DNA of 64,000 nucleotides from Rhodoferax potami (GCF_032193765.1 NZ_JAVBIJ010000001.1:2914001-2978000), one strand, 5' to 3'; shown: positions 8,081-18,836, counted from the first letter of the stretch. Numbers and translations: made by a program. Notes: a model not told the origin generated them from the sequence alone.

Positions 8081-8300
8081 CCGACGACTCTCCTTTCGCC
8101 TCTGCTTCTGCTTTCGCTTGCATCCAGGCCATCAACTCACTGACCTTGAAGCGGACCATCTTGCCGACGCGGTAATGCGGCAGGCCAAGACGCTGGCGCT
8201 CTTTGGGATGGGTGAGTAAGTAGATGGGCACTTTCAGGCAGTAAGCTGCCTCGCGTGCATCGACCAGTCTTTCGGTGAGGATTTGATTAGCGTCCGTCAT
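8073..8300 (-). CDS. AlpA/excisionase-like small HTH protein
   Basis: A 75-aa protein with a MerR/AlpA-type helix-turn-helix (VDAREAAYCLKVPIYLLTHP...LPHYRVGKMVRFKVSELMAW). Such proteins act as phage regulators or excision factors. GGAG lies 8 bp before ATG 8300. It overlaps the nuclease gene upstream by 14 bp and the primase gene downstream by 8 bp, so all three are translated as a block. A helper role in replication initiation is also possible. Confidence 0.75.
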   Translation of the reverse strand: MTDANQILTERLVDAREAAYCLKVPIYLLTHPKERQRLGLPHYRVGKMVRFKVSELMAWMQAKAEAEAKGESSDA

Positions 8301-9033
8301 TGCTTTGTCTCCAGCACCGGTCCTGCCATGCGCACATCCGGCATTCAAAATGAGTGGGGTCTTGATAGGCGCGAACGAGCAGTTCGCCCGCGTCGGTTGC
8401 AGAGATCACCTTGAGTGCACGGTCTGACATGCGCTGCGCTAATGCCGCATCAAAGGGCACGAGCTCGGTGTAGATCTCCATGGTGTCGGCGTTCACCGCC
8501 GTGAAAACCGCAGGGTTCTCGTGCAGCTCCAGATAGGCTTGGTAAAGCACCACCTGAGCGTGATAGATCGGTTTGGAGATGGCCAGCTTGTTTTTTTCGA
8601 GGTCACGCCACGACTTGGAACCGAGGCACTTGTTCTCCCACAAGGCGGGGTACTTGAAGCCATCGGGACCGCCGACGATCACGCCATCGATGTGTCCAGC
8701 CAGTCGACCGTCCAGTGCAGCAAAGCCAAATTGCTCACCATTAGCCTTCGTGGTTCGCAGATCAAAACCTGCGTCGCGAAGCCACTTGATCATGCTGTCT
8801 TCAGATAGATGGCCACGCTCGAAGATGCGAAGCAGTCGACCAGGATGCTCACGACCAGGATCTACAGGGGCCTTTGCAAATTCGTATTGCAATGCCCGTT
8901 CACAGGAGACGCCTAAACGGGACGCTCCGAGGTAAGTCCTTGGGCGTTGCTCAGCTTGACGCTTTTGCAATCCCACATCGATCAACGCGCTAACCTGGCC
9001 CGAGATGCTGGAGGATGAATTGAAGTCCATCAT
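8287..9033 (-). CDS. PD-(D/E)XK nuclease with four-cysteine iron-sulfur signature
   Basis: A 248-aa RecB/Cas4-like nuclease. Catalytic residues visible are D116 in GHIDGVI and E133-x-K135 in WENK. C44, C231, C234 and C240 (SCERAL near the start, CRMCAWQDRC at the end) reproduce the bipartite Fe-S cluster of Cas4 and AddB nucleases. It probably resects DNA ends for phage recombination, working with the SSB-like and Sak4-like proteins encoded just upstream. There is no CRISPR array or other cas gene, so Cas4 itself is unlikely. AAGGAGG precedes ATG 9033; a second ATG follows at once. Confidence 0.87.
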   Translation of the reverse strand: MMDFNSSSSISGQVSALIDVGLQKRQAEQRPRTYLGASRLGVSCERALQYEFAKAPVDPGREHPGRLLRIFERGHLSEDSMIKWLRDAGFDLRTTKANGEQFGFAALDGRLAGHIDGVIVGGPDGFKYPALWENKCLGSKSWRDLEKNKLAISKPIYHAQVVLYQAYLELHENPAVFTAVNADTMEIYTELVPFDAALAQRMSDRALKVISATDAGELLVRAYQDPTHFECRMCAWQDRCWRQSNDGR

Positions 9034-9515
9034 TTCTTCCCTCCTTCCACCACCCAGGGCAAGTCATCCTCCAAGTCGGCAAACGGGTGTGCCAGAGGAT
9101 CGGGCGTCGGTTGCATTCCACGCACAGGCGGAAACTTCGACTGCTCGTGGTGCGCCAGCATGGCTTCGGTCCAGCACGTCACGATGGCATCGATGACGCG
9201 CAGTGCTTCTGCCTCCGAGTAATCGCCCAGGGGTTTGGCAAAACCAATCTCGCCAGCTGACTCACCGAATGCCTTGAGGCACTTCTTCATTGAGGCCACT
9301 TCAATATCAGAGGGATCGATCATGTTGACCTCCTTGATATCGATCCGCCCATCGAGCACGCGCTGCCAATTCCCGTACATCGCATGGAAGACGTCCTGAC
9401 ATTTTTTCGAGCAGAAAACCCAGTCGATTGGGTAGCGCCGGGGATTGCCCACACCGTGACGGTTGTCGGTGTGACCGAAACCCCGGGCCTGTCTGTTGCA
9501 GACCCAGCATTTCAT
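9030..9515 (-). CDS. DUF6511-like zinc-binding phage protein
   Basis: A 161-aa protein with an N-terminal treble-clef-like domain: CWVC at residues 3-6, then RRYPIDWVFCSKKCQDVFHAMYGNW (about 26-50), the DUF6511 pattern. The rest is helical. Similar proteins are found in prophage replication clusters, without assigned function. AGGAGG lies 5 bp upstream of ATG 9515. It overlaps the nuclease start by 4 bp (ATGA type), so translation is coupled. Confidence 0.78.
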   Translation of the reverse strand: MKCWVCNRQARGFGHTDNRHGVGNPRRYPIDWVFCSKKCQDVFHAMYGNWQRVLDGRIDIKEVNMIDPSDIEVASMKKCLKAFGESAGEIGFAKPLGDYSEAEALRVIDAIVTCWTEAMLAHHEQSKFPPVRGMQPTPDPLAHPFADLEDDLPWVVEGGKK

Positions 9516-9524
9516 TAACCCTCC

Positions 9525-10148
9525 TTACTGAGCCCAGCTCGGCTTGCCCGAGACAGGTGCGCGTTGAGCCTGAGCAGCCGAACTATTGGCTGGTGCGCTG
9601 CTGGAAGGAGGGGCTTGATAGGTAGCGGCAGGACGCTGAACTGCTGGTACTCCCGAGGACGAGTAGCCGGGTTCACCAGGTTCCACGGCGATCTTCACCA
9701 CGTTGCGCAATTCCCCGCGACCGTCCTTCTCGACATCGATGCGGGCCATAAACTCAATGCCATCGAGCTCATGAAAACCTTGAATGCGACGCGCCGCTGC
9801 CGCTTGGGCAGAGTTGTCTTGCGGTGAGATGTTGCGCGAGGAGTTGAGCACCGCACGGATGAAGGTGCGACCCATGTTTCCCCACGCAGGACCTTTGTTG
9901 CTTTGCAGACCGACGTTCGACCACATCTTGCGACGGGCATATTCGCCGTCCAAGATCACGAACTCGCAAGCCAGAAAGATGCTCCCGGTTTCAAAGCTCT
10001 GAGTTGCATAGCCACCGGTCCAGCCCTGAGCTGCATCATCGTGGCCACCGGGTTTGATCGTCATGCGCACCGGAGCTACCGTGCCCTTGGGGATCAGGTC
10101 AAAAGATTGTTGTTGTTCGGCATCGTTGAAATCGTTCCAAGCGGACAT
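9525..10148 (-). CDS. DUF669-like phage protein (probable ssDNA-binding partner)
   Basis: A 207-aa protein. The N-terminal two thirds (NDAEQQQSFDLIPKGTVAPV, then GWTGGYATQ and ARRKMWSNVGLQSNKGPAWG) fit the DUF669 family, found beside phage recombination ATPases. The C-terminal 40 residues are a disordered Ser/Ala/Pro/Gln tail ending SWAQ, the layout of an SSB with a protein-interaction tail. It likely coats single-stranded DNA and loads the Sak4-like ATPase. It lies 3 bp downstream of that gene, and ATG 10148 has AAGGAG upstream. Confidence 0.75.
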   Translation of the reverse strand: MSAWNDFNDAEQQQSFDLIPKGTVAPVRMTIKPGGHDDAAQGWTGGYATQSFETGSIFLACEFVILDGEYARRKMWSNVGLQSNKGPAWGNMGRTFIRAVLNSSRNISPQDNSAQAAAARRIQGFHELDGIEFMARIDVEKDGRGELRNVVKIAVEPGEPGYSSSGVPAVQRPAATYQAPPSSSAPANSSAAQAQRAPVSGKPSWAQ

Positions 10149-10151
10149 GGT

Positions 10152-10970
10152 TTACTCCTTGTTGTTTTGAGGTTGGGTTGCAGCAGCGCACTTTTCGATG
10201 AGTGCGAGCAGGTTTGGGGGTTCGAGCATTTCCAGCTGGCCCGAACGGTCTTTGGCAGGGAAGCCATAGGGGTTGAGCGTGTGCGTGACGAACGCGCGAT
10301 AAGACGCACCGTCTTCAGCCTTTATCTCGGCCAGCGTCACAACTTCATCGACGATTCCAGGCAACTCAGCTGCTGTCTTGGAGCCTTCGATTTGCGGGAC
10401 AAACACCTTGCGATTGAAGTCGTCCAGTCGTTCATCCAGGATGGCCACGAACACGACGTTCTTGCCGCGTGCGTGCTGCAGGTGCATGAGGGCACCCAAC
10501 ATTTCCGAGCCGAGCAATCCATACGCACCACGGGTGTCTGGCTTGCCTGTACGGTCAGAAACAGCTTGCGGCTGTGTCTTCGCCCAGATGAGCGCCAGAC
10601 GCGCCAGCACTGTGATGCTGTCAACGAAATAGCAGTCGTACTTGGCCAACTGAGTAGGGTCACCGAACTGTTCGCAAACATGCGCGTAGTGCGCCTGCGA
10701 ATAGGGAGCCTCAGGAGGCAGCGCAGGATTAGGTCCTGCCAAAAACACGACCAGGTCGCGGAACTCCGGCCAGGTGGTTGGACGCACGCAGTCACCACGC
10801 CAGTCTTTGACAGCGAGGTCTCCTGCCTCAAGATCAACGAACAAGGTCTTGTCTTCAGGCAGTGTCTTCAGCTGGGTGGTTTTTCCGATGCCACTCTTGC
10901 CGAGCAGAACCAGCTTCACGCCCTTTTTCTCGCGCATGCGTTGGTCGGCGGTAATGATTGGAAGTCCCAT
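10152..10970 (-). CDS. Sak4-like RecA-fold ATPase (phage recombination)
   Basis: A 272-aa P-loop ATPase: Walker A GKSGIGKTT near residues 24-32, then CYFVDSITVLARL as Walker B. It lacks the other domains of RecA. Single-domain RecA-like proteins of this type (Sak4 group) promote strand annealing in phages together with an SSB, which is encoded next to it. ATG 10970 overlaps the TGA of the upstream BRO gene by one base; a GTG at 10973 is in frame. GAGG lies 7 bp upstream of the ATG. Confidence 0.82.
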   Translation of the reverse strand: MGLPIITADQRMREKKGVKLVLLGKSGIGKTTQLKTLPEDKTLFVDLEAGDLAVKDWRGDCVRPTTWPEFRDLVVFLAGPNPALPPEAPYSQAHYAHVCEQFGDPTQLAKYDCYFVDSITVLARLALIWAKTQPQAVSDRTGKPDTRGAYGLLGSEMLGALMHLQHARGKNVVFVAILDERLDDFNRKVFVPQIEGSKTAAELPGIVDEVVTLAEIKAEDGASYRAFVTHTLNPYGFPAKDRSGQLEMLEPPNLLALIEKCAAATQPQNNKE

Positions 10971-11725
10971 CACGCCACCTCACGCAGTTCTTGAGCAACG
11001 CTCGGATTCCAGAGAATCTGGTATCCGCTGTGTCCATTGCGTGAGTACGGCATCGCTTCCGCCCACGCCTCACCCGGTTCGGTAAGCTCCCACTCATCAC
11101 GCTCATTGCGCACCTGCAGACCCAGGTTGGCCAGGCGCAGGTTGGTGGTCTTGGCCGAGAGGCCGACCAGCTTGCCCAGTTGCGTGGCATTGAGAGAGCA
11201 GATCGGCTCGTTGGCTGCAGGCAGAGCGCGACGCAAGGTCTCGATGGTCAGTCCGGTGTTTTCATGGATGCAGGTCAGCGTGGCCGCCATTGCAATGCCC
11301 GCCTTCACCCCTGGCACCTTAGCCACTGCCTCACCAATCAGAAGCAGCGAGGTAACTCGGTCTTGAGTAGGTGCGGGCAATGCAGCCATCGCAGGCACGG
11401 CATAAGAGCCGGTCTTACGGATGGCGGGCAGAACCTCATGCGTGACCCAACGCTTAAATCGTTTTGCTTCCGCTTTACGACTACCAAGCACGAGGTTGTA
11501 GAGGCCAGACTCGCTGACCACGGTCATGGACTGACTCCCGCCAGGGGTCGGAATTGAATTCCGATCCTTTTCGTCTTCATCCAGACGGGCGACAGCCTTG
11601 TGGGTTTCGGGCAGTTGCAAGACTGCGCATACGTCGGCTGCAACAAACCAGGGATCACCTTGGTCGTCTTTCACGACACGAATTTCTCGACCTTCATAGT
11701 CGAACGGCATCAATTGCTGATTCAT
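10970..11725 (-). CDS. BRO-N domain phage antirepressor-like protein
   Basis: A 251-aa protein. The N-terminal BRO domain (FDYEGREIRVVKDDQGDPWFV...SESGLYNLVLGSRKAEAKRFKRWVTHEVLPAIRKTGSY, about residues 8-107) is a DNA-binding fold typical of phage antirepressors. The C-terminal half carries a second helix-turn-helix-like part (LNATQLGKLVGLSAKTTNLRLA). It probably regulates lysis-lysogeny or early genes. It follows the 159-aa gene by 2 bp and is coupled to the ATPase gene. Confidence 0.87.
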   Translation of the reverse strand: MNQQLMPFDYEGREIRVVKDDQGDPWFVAADVCAVLQLPETHKAVARLDEDEKDRNSIPTPGGSQSMTVVSESGLYNLVLGSRKAEAKRFKRWVTHEVLPAIRKTGSYAVPAMAALPAPTQDRVTSLLLIGEAVAKVPGVKAGIAMAATLTCIHENTGLTIETLRRALPAANEPICSLNATQLGKLVGLSAKTTNLRLANLGLQVRNERDEWELTEPGEAWAEAMPYSRNGHSGYQILWNPSVAQELREVA

Positions 11726-11727
11726 GA

Positions 11728-12207
11728 TCAGACCTCCGATTCAGGGGAAATGTGGAAAGAGGGCTTGCCTGCCTCGACCGTGCGGGCGTCGGCGAATTGC
11801 TGCTGCAATGCGGGCGGCCAGTTCGTGTACCGGGATTCAGGTACCGACAACTTGACGTCGAGATAGCTCTCCACGGTTTCACCGGAGGCGACGATGCGCT
11901 CGGCGATGGTCTTGAGCTTCTTCTGATCCCAGGAGACTTTCTTGGGCAGATCGAACTTCACGTGCAAGCCATCGGCTTTGACGTGCGCGGTCCCGAAATC
12001 ACGCCCGGAAGCGTTGAGGCTCTCGCGACCTTGCGCACCGAAGCGTTGGTCCAGAGCGCCATCCAGTTTTGTACGAGCCGCTTTGAGCCAGGCAATGGCC
12101 TGATCCAAATTGGTATCGACCTCCACCAGTTGCTGCGCAGGCAGGTTGGCCAGCTGGGAAACGGACATCTCAGCAATGTCGGCAGGGAAAATGGACAAGT
12201 CGTTCAT
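11728..12207 (-). CDS. Hypothetical phage protein
   Basis: A 159-aa protein I do not recognise by name. The middle (HVKADGLHVKFDLPKKVSWDQKKLKTIAERI) followed by an acidic C-terminus is reminiscent of small proteins in phage recombination clusters. It is predicted soluble and mostly helical. It lies 13 bp downstream of the HTH gene and 2 bp upstream of the BRO gene, so it is part of the early operon. Confidence 0.6.
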   Translation of the reverse strand: MNDLSIFPADIAEMSVSQLANLPAQQLVEVDTNLDQAIAWLKAARTKLDGALDQRFGAQGRESLNASGRDFGTAHVKADGLHVKFDLPKKVSWDQKKLKTIAERIVASGETVESYLDVKLSVPESRYTNWPPALQQQFADARTVEAGKPSFHISPESEV

Positions 12208-12220
12208 CTCTGTCCTCCCT

Positions 12221-12484
12221 TCAGGCCGTCGCGCGCTCGGACGTCGAAACGTGCAGAGCGTTTTTCTCGAAATCCAAAATCATCTCGAGCGCATAGCTCA
12301 CGCGCTTGGACAATTTCAGATACTTGGGACCACGACCTTCGCAGCGCCAGCGTTGAAGTGTTTTGGGGCTGATGCCCCAGCGCTGGGCCAGTTCGTTCTC
12401 GTTGAGCACCCGGCGATCTCCGGGTGACAGGGTGTTGATCGCTTCTTGAGTCGATCGAGTAAGTGAGGTTGCCGTTGCTGGCAT
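12221..12484 (-). CDS. Small helix-turn-helix phage regulator (AlpA/MerR-like)
   Basis: An 87-aa protein with LNENELAQRWGISPKTLQRWRCEGRGPKYLKLSKRVSYALEMI, the winged HTH of AlpA/excisionase type. AGGAG is 6 bp upstream of ATG 12484. It is the first gene of the long minus-strand phage operon that runs down to the methyltransferase gene, so it may control that operon or act as an excision factor. Confidence 0.78.
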   Translation of the reverse strand: MPATATSLTRSTQEAINTLSPGDRRVLNENELAQRWGISPKTLQRWRCEGRGPKYLKLSKRVSYALEMILDFEKNALHVSTSERATA

Positions 12485-12758
12485 GAAGTACTCCTTTGAC
12501 GTTGTTGAGGAACAGGTGTCATTGGAGATTTCGGGTGGCGAACATACGAGGGACCGATTGGCGAACCACGCGGAAACTTCTGGTTCGCCAATGCACCGCC
12601 ACAAATGAAAACGGCGAGCACTTGGCTCGCCGGTGGTGAATTTGCCTGATGTTCAGGTACTAAATTTTTGTAGTCCAGATGTCCTTTACGGGCACTGTTA
12701 GGTGAGTGTCTCAGTCCGACCCAAAGCCGTCGTTGAATCAATAAGCAGGCGATTCGCT
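12485..12758. other. Gap between phage operon and MFS gene
   Basis: 274 bp without a gene I can support. It holds the terminator at 12612-12632 and should include the promoter of the phage operon. I see no tRNA and no copy of the tRNA-Phe 3' end here. Confidence 0.5.
12606..12632 (-). terminator. Rho-independent terminator downstream of MFS gene
   Basis: CGGCGAGC (12612-12619), a 5-base loop, then GCTCGCCG (12625-12632). Read on the minus strand it is followed by TTTTCATTT. It lies 127 bp past the MFS stop and would isolate that gene from the phage operon. Confidence 0.65.
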
Positions 12759-13928
12759 TTACTTGGAAGCCTTTTTCTGTGCGCTTGGTAGCAAGCTCAC
12801 CACGGCGAAGGTCATGCACGACGTTGCAGCCATAACCCAAATCAGGGTTGTGAATCCTGCGGCTTTGACGATAGGGCCAATCAACCAGACCGCCAGTGAA
12901 CTGGCCCCCAGCGATACGGCCAAACGCATGCCTGAAACTCGGGACCGCATGGCATCGTCCACAAAACGGACGACCATGACATCGGTGAATGGGATGGCAC
13001 CGAAGATGGCGGCCATGAACAACAATTGGGCCAGGTAGAACATCCAGCCTTCTGTATTGTTCGCTAGCACTAAGGCTATGAACTGCACCACGATCACAGA
13101 GCGGTAGAGCGTTTTCAACGCGACTTTGTCCAGCAAGTGCCCAATCAGCAGTTGGGTCAATGAAGCCAAAACGTAGACGCCAGCCAGGAACGCACCGATC
13201 AGTGCTGGGTCCTGTGAGATCTCGGAAAATTTGTTCGTCAGCAGCTCAAAGTTGCTGCTTGTAGAGAAGTTGAACAGCATGCTGCCACTGGTGGCGGCAA
13301 TCGTCATGATCATCAGCAGCTTGGGAATAGAGATGCCATCGTGCTGACCTGTTGCCGCCTTCTTTTTGGCGGGGGCAGTGGCTTCGCTGGGAGCGCACAA
13401 GGCGAACACCACCCCGCACAAGATGCTGATCACGCCGGGAATCACGAATGCCATTCGCCAGCCGAAATACTTGATGAACAGCCCGGTCACGGCGGCGGCG
13501 ACGGCCAGACCCAAATTGCCAGCCAATCCGTTCACACCGATGGTCCAGCCAGGACGCTCAGCGCCCTGAACCAGCATGGGGATGCCAACCGGGTGATAGA
13601 TGGATGCTGCACAGCCCAGAATTGCCAGGGCAAGTGCCAGCTGCATTGGCGAATTCGTTGTTGCGACCAGGATAGAGGCCAGCCCGATGCCCACAAAAAA
13701 GACAATCATCATCTGACGCCTCCCCCACAGATCACCCAATCGGCCTGCGGGCATGGAACCCAGACCAAAGAAGAAAAACGCCGCCACGCTGTAGGGCATG
13801 AGGTCTTCCCACCGTTCCACCCCGAAATCTTTGGCGATGGTGGTGACCGCTGTGGCAAATATCAAGAGAAACATATGGTCAAGCGCGTGACCGATGTTGA
13901 GAAGAAGGTTGGTAGATTTGTTGTGCAT
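12759..13928 (-). CDS. MFS transporter
   Basis: A 389-aa protein with about 12 hydrophobic segments and the major facilitator loop motif between helices 2 and 3 (GRLGDLWGRRQMM). The substrate cannot be read from the sequence; the architecture fits drug or metabolite efflux with proton exchange. ATG 13928 is chosen over a longer open frame because MHNKSTNLLLNIGHALDHMF gives the usual N-terminal helix. It is divergent from an AraC-type regulator 52 bp away, which very likely controls it. The pair looks like cargo between phage genes and the recombinase module. Confidence 0.85.
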   Translation of the reverse strand: MHNKSTNLLLNIGHALDHMFLLIFATAVTTIAKDFGVERWEDLMPYSVAAFFFFGLGSMPAGRLGDLWGRRQMMIVFFVGIGLASILVATTNSPMQLALALAILGCAASIYHPVGIPMLVQGAERPGWTIGVNGLAGNLGLAVAAAVTGLFIKYFGWRMAFVIPGVISILCGVVFALCAPSEATAPAKKKAATGQHDGISIPKLLMIMTIAATSGSMLFNFSTSSNFELLTNKFSEISQDPALIGAFLAGVYVLASLTQLLIGHLLDKVALKTLYRSVIVVQFIALVLANNTEGWMFYLAQLLFMAAIFGAIPFTDVMVVRFVDDAMRSRVSGMRLAVSLGASSLAVWLIGPIVKAAGFTTLIWVMAATSCMTFAVVSLLPSAQKKASK

Positions 13929-13980
13929 GGCCAAATGTTGCCTTAGGATGGCCTGACTGATATATCCCCAAACGCCATAA

Positions 13981-14787
13981 ATGAATCCAAAACCGCCAAA
14001 GCACCCCAAGTCGTCTGACGCCTTGAGTCACCACCCGGACTCCCACAAGGCCAATGAAGTGCCTCGCCCTGTGTCAGCCTTTGCTCGAAAGGACAAAGCT
14101 GGTCATGTCATCAAGCACCATTTCCATGAGCGCGATCAACTCATTTACGCCATCCGAGGTGTCATGACCATCGAGGCTCTGGGTTCGATCTGGACCATTC
14201 CTTCCAACTACAGCCTTTGGATTCCGGCGCTTGTCGAGCATTCGGTCAAGATGAACACCGCCGTCGAGATGCGGACCTTGTATCTCCAGCCAGGCACGGT
14301 GAAGGCGCCGTCTGATGAGTGTCAAGTGCGTGCCGTTTCACCACTGTTGCGTGAACTCATTGTGCGATCAATGACCGTCCCGCCTCTGTACAACCAGAAA
14401 GGGGCTGATGGCCGACTCATGCAAGTGATCGTGGATGAAATCAATCAGCAACAAAAATTGCCGTTCTCGCTCAAAGTTCCCGCAGACAGACGTCTTGCAC
14501 AAATTGCACGGCATTTACTCGACACTTTGGATGAATCGGTGTCGATTGCTGAGTTGGGCAAACGCGTGGGCCTCTCGGAGCGAAGCATCATCAGGTTATT
14601 CCCTTTGGAGACAGGGCTCACGCTTCACAGTTGGCGGCAGCAGGCAAGACTGATGCACGCATTTGCGTTAGGAGAACAAGGCAAGCCCATCGGTGCCATC
14701 GCTCAGGAACTGGGGTACAGCAGCACATCAGCCTTCGCAAAAATGTTTCGCAAGATGTTCAATCAATCGCCCAGAGAGGTTCTGTAA
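13981..14787 (+). CDS. AraC-family transcriptional regulator with N-terminal cupin
   Basis: A 268-aa regulator. The N-terminal cupin-like sensor (about 40-115; HHFHERDQLIYAIRGVMTI) is followed by a C-terminal AraC domain (about 185-265) with two helix-turn-helices: IAELGKRVGLSERSIIRLF and IGAIAQELGYSSTSAFAKMF. Regulators of this shape usually control a divergent transporter, here the MFS gene. ATG 13981 is the first start in the frame; no strong ribosome site is visible. Confidence 0.87.
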   Translation: MNPKPPKHPKSSDALSHHPDSHKANEVPRPVSAFARKDKAGHVIKHHFHERDQLIYAIRGVMTIEALGSIWTIPSNYSLWIPALVEHSVKMNTAVEMRTLYLQPGTVKAPSDECQVRAVSPLLRELIVRSMTVPPLYNQKGADGRLMQVIVDEINQQQKLPFSLKVPADRRLAQIARHLLDTLDESVSIAELGKRVGLSERSIIRLFPLETGLTLHSWRQQARLMHAFALGEQGKPIGAIAQELGYSSTSAFAKMFRKMFNQSPREVL

Positions 14788-14852
14788 GGACTTATAGGCT
14801 TGCGATGAATGACCGCTCCTGGCCGTTTTCAGTCAAATCAAGCTGAGCCAAA

Positions 14853-15323
14853 TCACACAAAGGCAAGCATCCTTTTTTGCTTTTCCCAGTCGCGTGGCAG
14901 GGGCTCATGACGCCCACGGATCGTCTGCAGATTCAGATGCCGTGGCTGGGAACCGTCCAGGATGGCCTCAATGATTTCGGGTGCCAGATTCGCCATGCGC
15001 ATGACCTCCGCGACCCAGCCCGGCTCCAGCTTGAAAGCCCGAGCCAGATCGGTCGCAGTGGCGTACTTGCCCTCATCGAGCAAGCGCTGCCAATAAAACG
15101 CCTTGCCCAGCGTTTTAATCATCGGAATGTCCAAGCCGCCGGACATGACGTTGGCCCCAGTGCCTGACGGTGGGGTCAGCAGCTTGCGGTTTTGTTTGCG
15201 GCGGATCGTCAGCGGGACCATGGTCACACGCTGAGTGCCATCCATGATTTGCCGCGCCGCCCCCCCCACATCAATGCGCACACTGCGCAGCCTTGGGTTG
15301 CCTTGATATGCCTCGCTCGTCAT
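14853..15323 (-). CDS. HTH protein of the serine-recombinase module
   Basis: A 156-aa protein. The conserved C-terminal part (KAFYWQRLLDEGKYATATDLARAFKL...VMRMANLAPEIIEAILDGSQPRHL) is a ParB/KorB-like helix-turn-helix regularly found just after large serine recombinases in proteobacterial islands. It probably assists or regulates recombination, but its role has not been defined to my knowledge. ATG 15323 overlaps the recombinase stop (ATGA) and has GAGGAGG upstream, so it was translationally coupled to the recombinase. With that gene now broken, its expression may be reduced. Confidence 0.75.
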   Translation of the reverse strand: MTSEAYQGNPRLRSVRIDVGGAARQIMDGTQRVTMVPLTIRRKQNRKLLTPPSGTGANVMSGGLDIPMIKTLGKAFYWQRLLDEGKYATATDLARAFKLEPGWVAEVMRMANLAPEIIEAILDGSQPRHLNLQTIRGRHEPLPRDWEKQKRMLAFV

Positions 15324-16698
15324 GCCATCACCTCCTCTGCGTATTCCTTGGTCTCTTCCACGTAGGGGTGGGCCACGATGCTTGGATCCAGTCCGATCCA
15401 GCCATCCTCGCGCCAATGGATGTCCAAGCTACCGTCCCTGAAGTCCACGCGTTCAATGAGCAACTGTGCAATGCGCTGTTGCTCCGCCGGAAACAACTGC
15501 TTCCAGACATCGGCAATTCGTCGCATCGACACCACCACCTGGTCTTCTTGAAGATCGGCTCCGGCACTGTGCTGCAGGCATGATCGCCAAACGCCAATCA
15601 GTGGCTCCGGCTCCATCAGCGCCAGCTCGATTTCATTCAAAACCGCAGCCTCGATTTCAGCTGCCGGGAGCGCACCGATGCTTTGCCCGCGTCCATCTTG
15701 GGTTGCGCCTGCGCTGCGTCGCTTTTCCAAGTACGGCACGTAGTACCGATACATGCGGCCATTCTTTTTCTTGGTGTAGTGATGGATCATGCGCTGGCCA
15801 TCGGGTGCAAACAACAAGCCGCCCAACAGCGCCGGGTATTCGTCTTTGCGCACCCTTGGGCCTTGCTTGCGCCGGTTGACGAACGCTTGCACGCCATCCC
15901 ACAGCTCCTGCGAAATGATGCTGGTGTGTTGCGCTGGGAAGAACTCACCCTTGTGGCTGATCTCGCCAAGGTAGAGCCGGTTTCGCAGCAGGCAAAACAG
16001 GTACTGCTGATCGATGGGGCGACCCGCACGGTGCTGGCCGGATTGTGTGACCCAAGACTTAGTGCTGTGACCTTCGATCTCCAGTTCGCGCACAAGGCGT
16101 GCTGCCGAACCGTGCTCCGCGTACCGACGAAAGATGTCCTGCACCAGACTGGCCTCTCGCTCGTTGACCAGCAGTTTGCGATCGACCACGTCATAGCCCA
16201 ACGGAGGCGTACCCCCCATCCACATGCCCTTGGCCTTGCTGGCTGCGATCTTGTCTCGGATGCGTTCGCCCGTGACCTCACGTTCAAACTGTGCAAAGGA
16301 CAGCAAGATGTTGAGCGTCAGTCGCCCCATCGAAGTGGTCGTATTGAACTGCTGTGTGACCGAGACAAACGAGACGTTGTTGCGATCGAACACCTCCACC
16401 AGCTTGGCAAAGTCGGGCAGGCTGCGTGTGAGCCGGTCGATCTTGTAGACCACCACCACATCAATTTTTCTGGCCTCGATGTCTGCCATCAGGCGTTTGA
16501 GTCCAGGACGATCAATATTGCCACCGGAGAATCCGCCGTCGTCGTATGTGTCATCCAGCGCCAGCCAACCTTCGTGGCGTTGGCTGCTCACGAATGCGAG
16601 ACCAGCATCGCGTTGTGCTTCCAGGCTGTTGTACTCCTGGTCCAAGCCTTCATCGGTCGACTTGCGCGTGTAGATCGCGCAGCGCTTTTTGGGGATGA
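15320..16698 (-). pseudogene. Large serine recombinase, main fragment (5' end displaced by IS21)
   Basis: Encodes nearly all of a large serine recombinase: resolvase domain with catalytic serine in CAIYTRKS, VVVYKIDRLTRSLPDF and the LTLNILLSFAQFERE helix, then a recombinase domain (GMWMGGTPPLGYDV) and a C-terminal zinc-ribbon-like and coiled region. Upstream of the catalytic serine the frame runs into the IS end and meets a TGA (near 16831) without any ATG, GTG or TTG. Joining 18837-18880 to this fragment and keeping one ATGA copy restores the start and one frame of 472 codons. The enzyme is therefore probably not made as an active protein. Confidence 0.9.
16695..16698. repeat. Target-site duplication ATGA, left
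   Basis: Direct repeat with 18837-18840 flanking the IS. One copy is needed to restore the recombinase frame. Confidence 0.88.
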
Positions 16699-16804
16699 TG
16701 TCAAACGCAGTTTCGATTTGATACAGCTGTCGAACGCAAACGCGGCGTGGATTTGATACACCGTTGTGTGGGGCGATTGTCTGTTTTGTCTTTGCTTGTC
16801 TTTC

Positions 16805-16834
16805 AAGCAGTCAGTGGCTCGCCACTGACTGCTT
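16805..16834. repeat. Perfect 14-bp inverted repeat inside the IS end
   Basis: AAGCAGTCAGTGGC at 16805-16818 and its complement at 16821-16834 with a 2-base centre. It lies 7 bp past the istB stop. It could stop or slow istAB transcripts; no T-run follows on the minus strand. It would also form a strong hairpin in any read-through into the recombinase remnant. Confidence 0.7.
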
Positions 16835-16841
16835 GGCGCCC

Positions 16842-18739
<1,898 letters not shown>

Positions 18740-18836
18740 TGCCAGTCCCATCCATGGTTCGGATGGCTTGGCACGTTAGTCGAGGTGTATCAATTCCTCA
18801 CCGCGTTTGCGTGTCATTTTCATACTGCGCGTGACA

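Noticed and set aside
8287..9033. Reading the four-cysteine nuclease as a CRISPR Cas4
   Set aside because: No repeat-spacer array and no other cas gene in the window; neighbours are phage recombination genes.
12485..12758. Possible attachment site between the phage operon and the MFS gene
   Set aside because: No match to the tRNA-Phe 3' end or other direct repeat was found there by eye; only a terminator is supported.
16645..16647. TTG near 16645 as a true start for the recombinase fragment
   Set aside because: It would omit the catalytic serine (CAIYTRKS lies upstream in the same frame), so it cannot give a working enzyme. The IS explains the missing start better.
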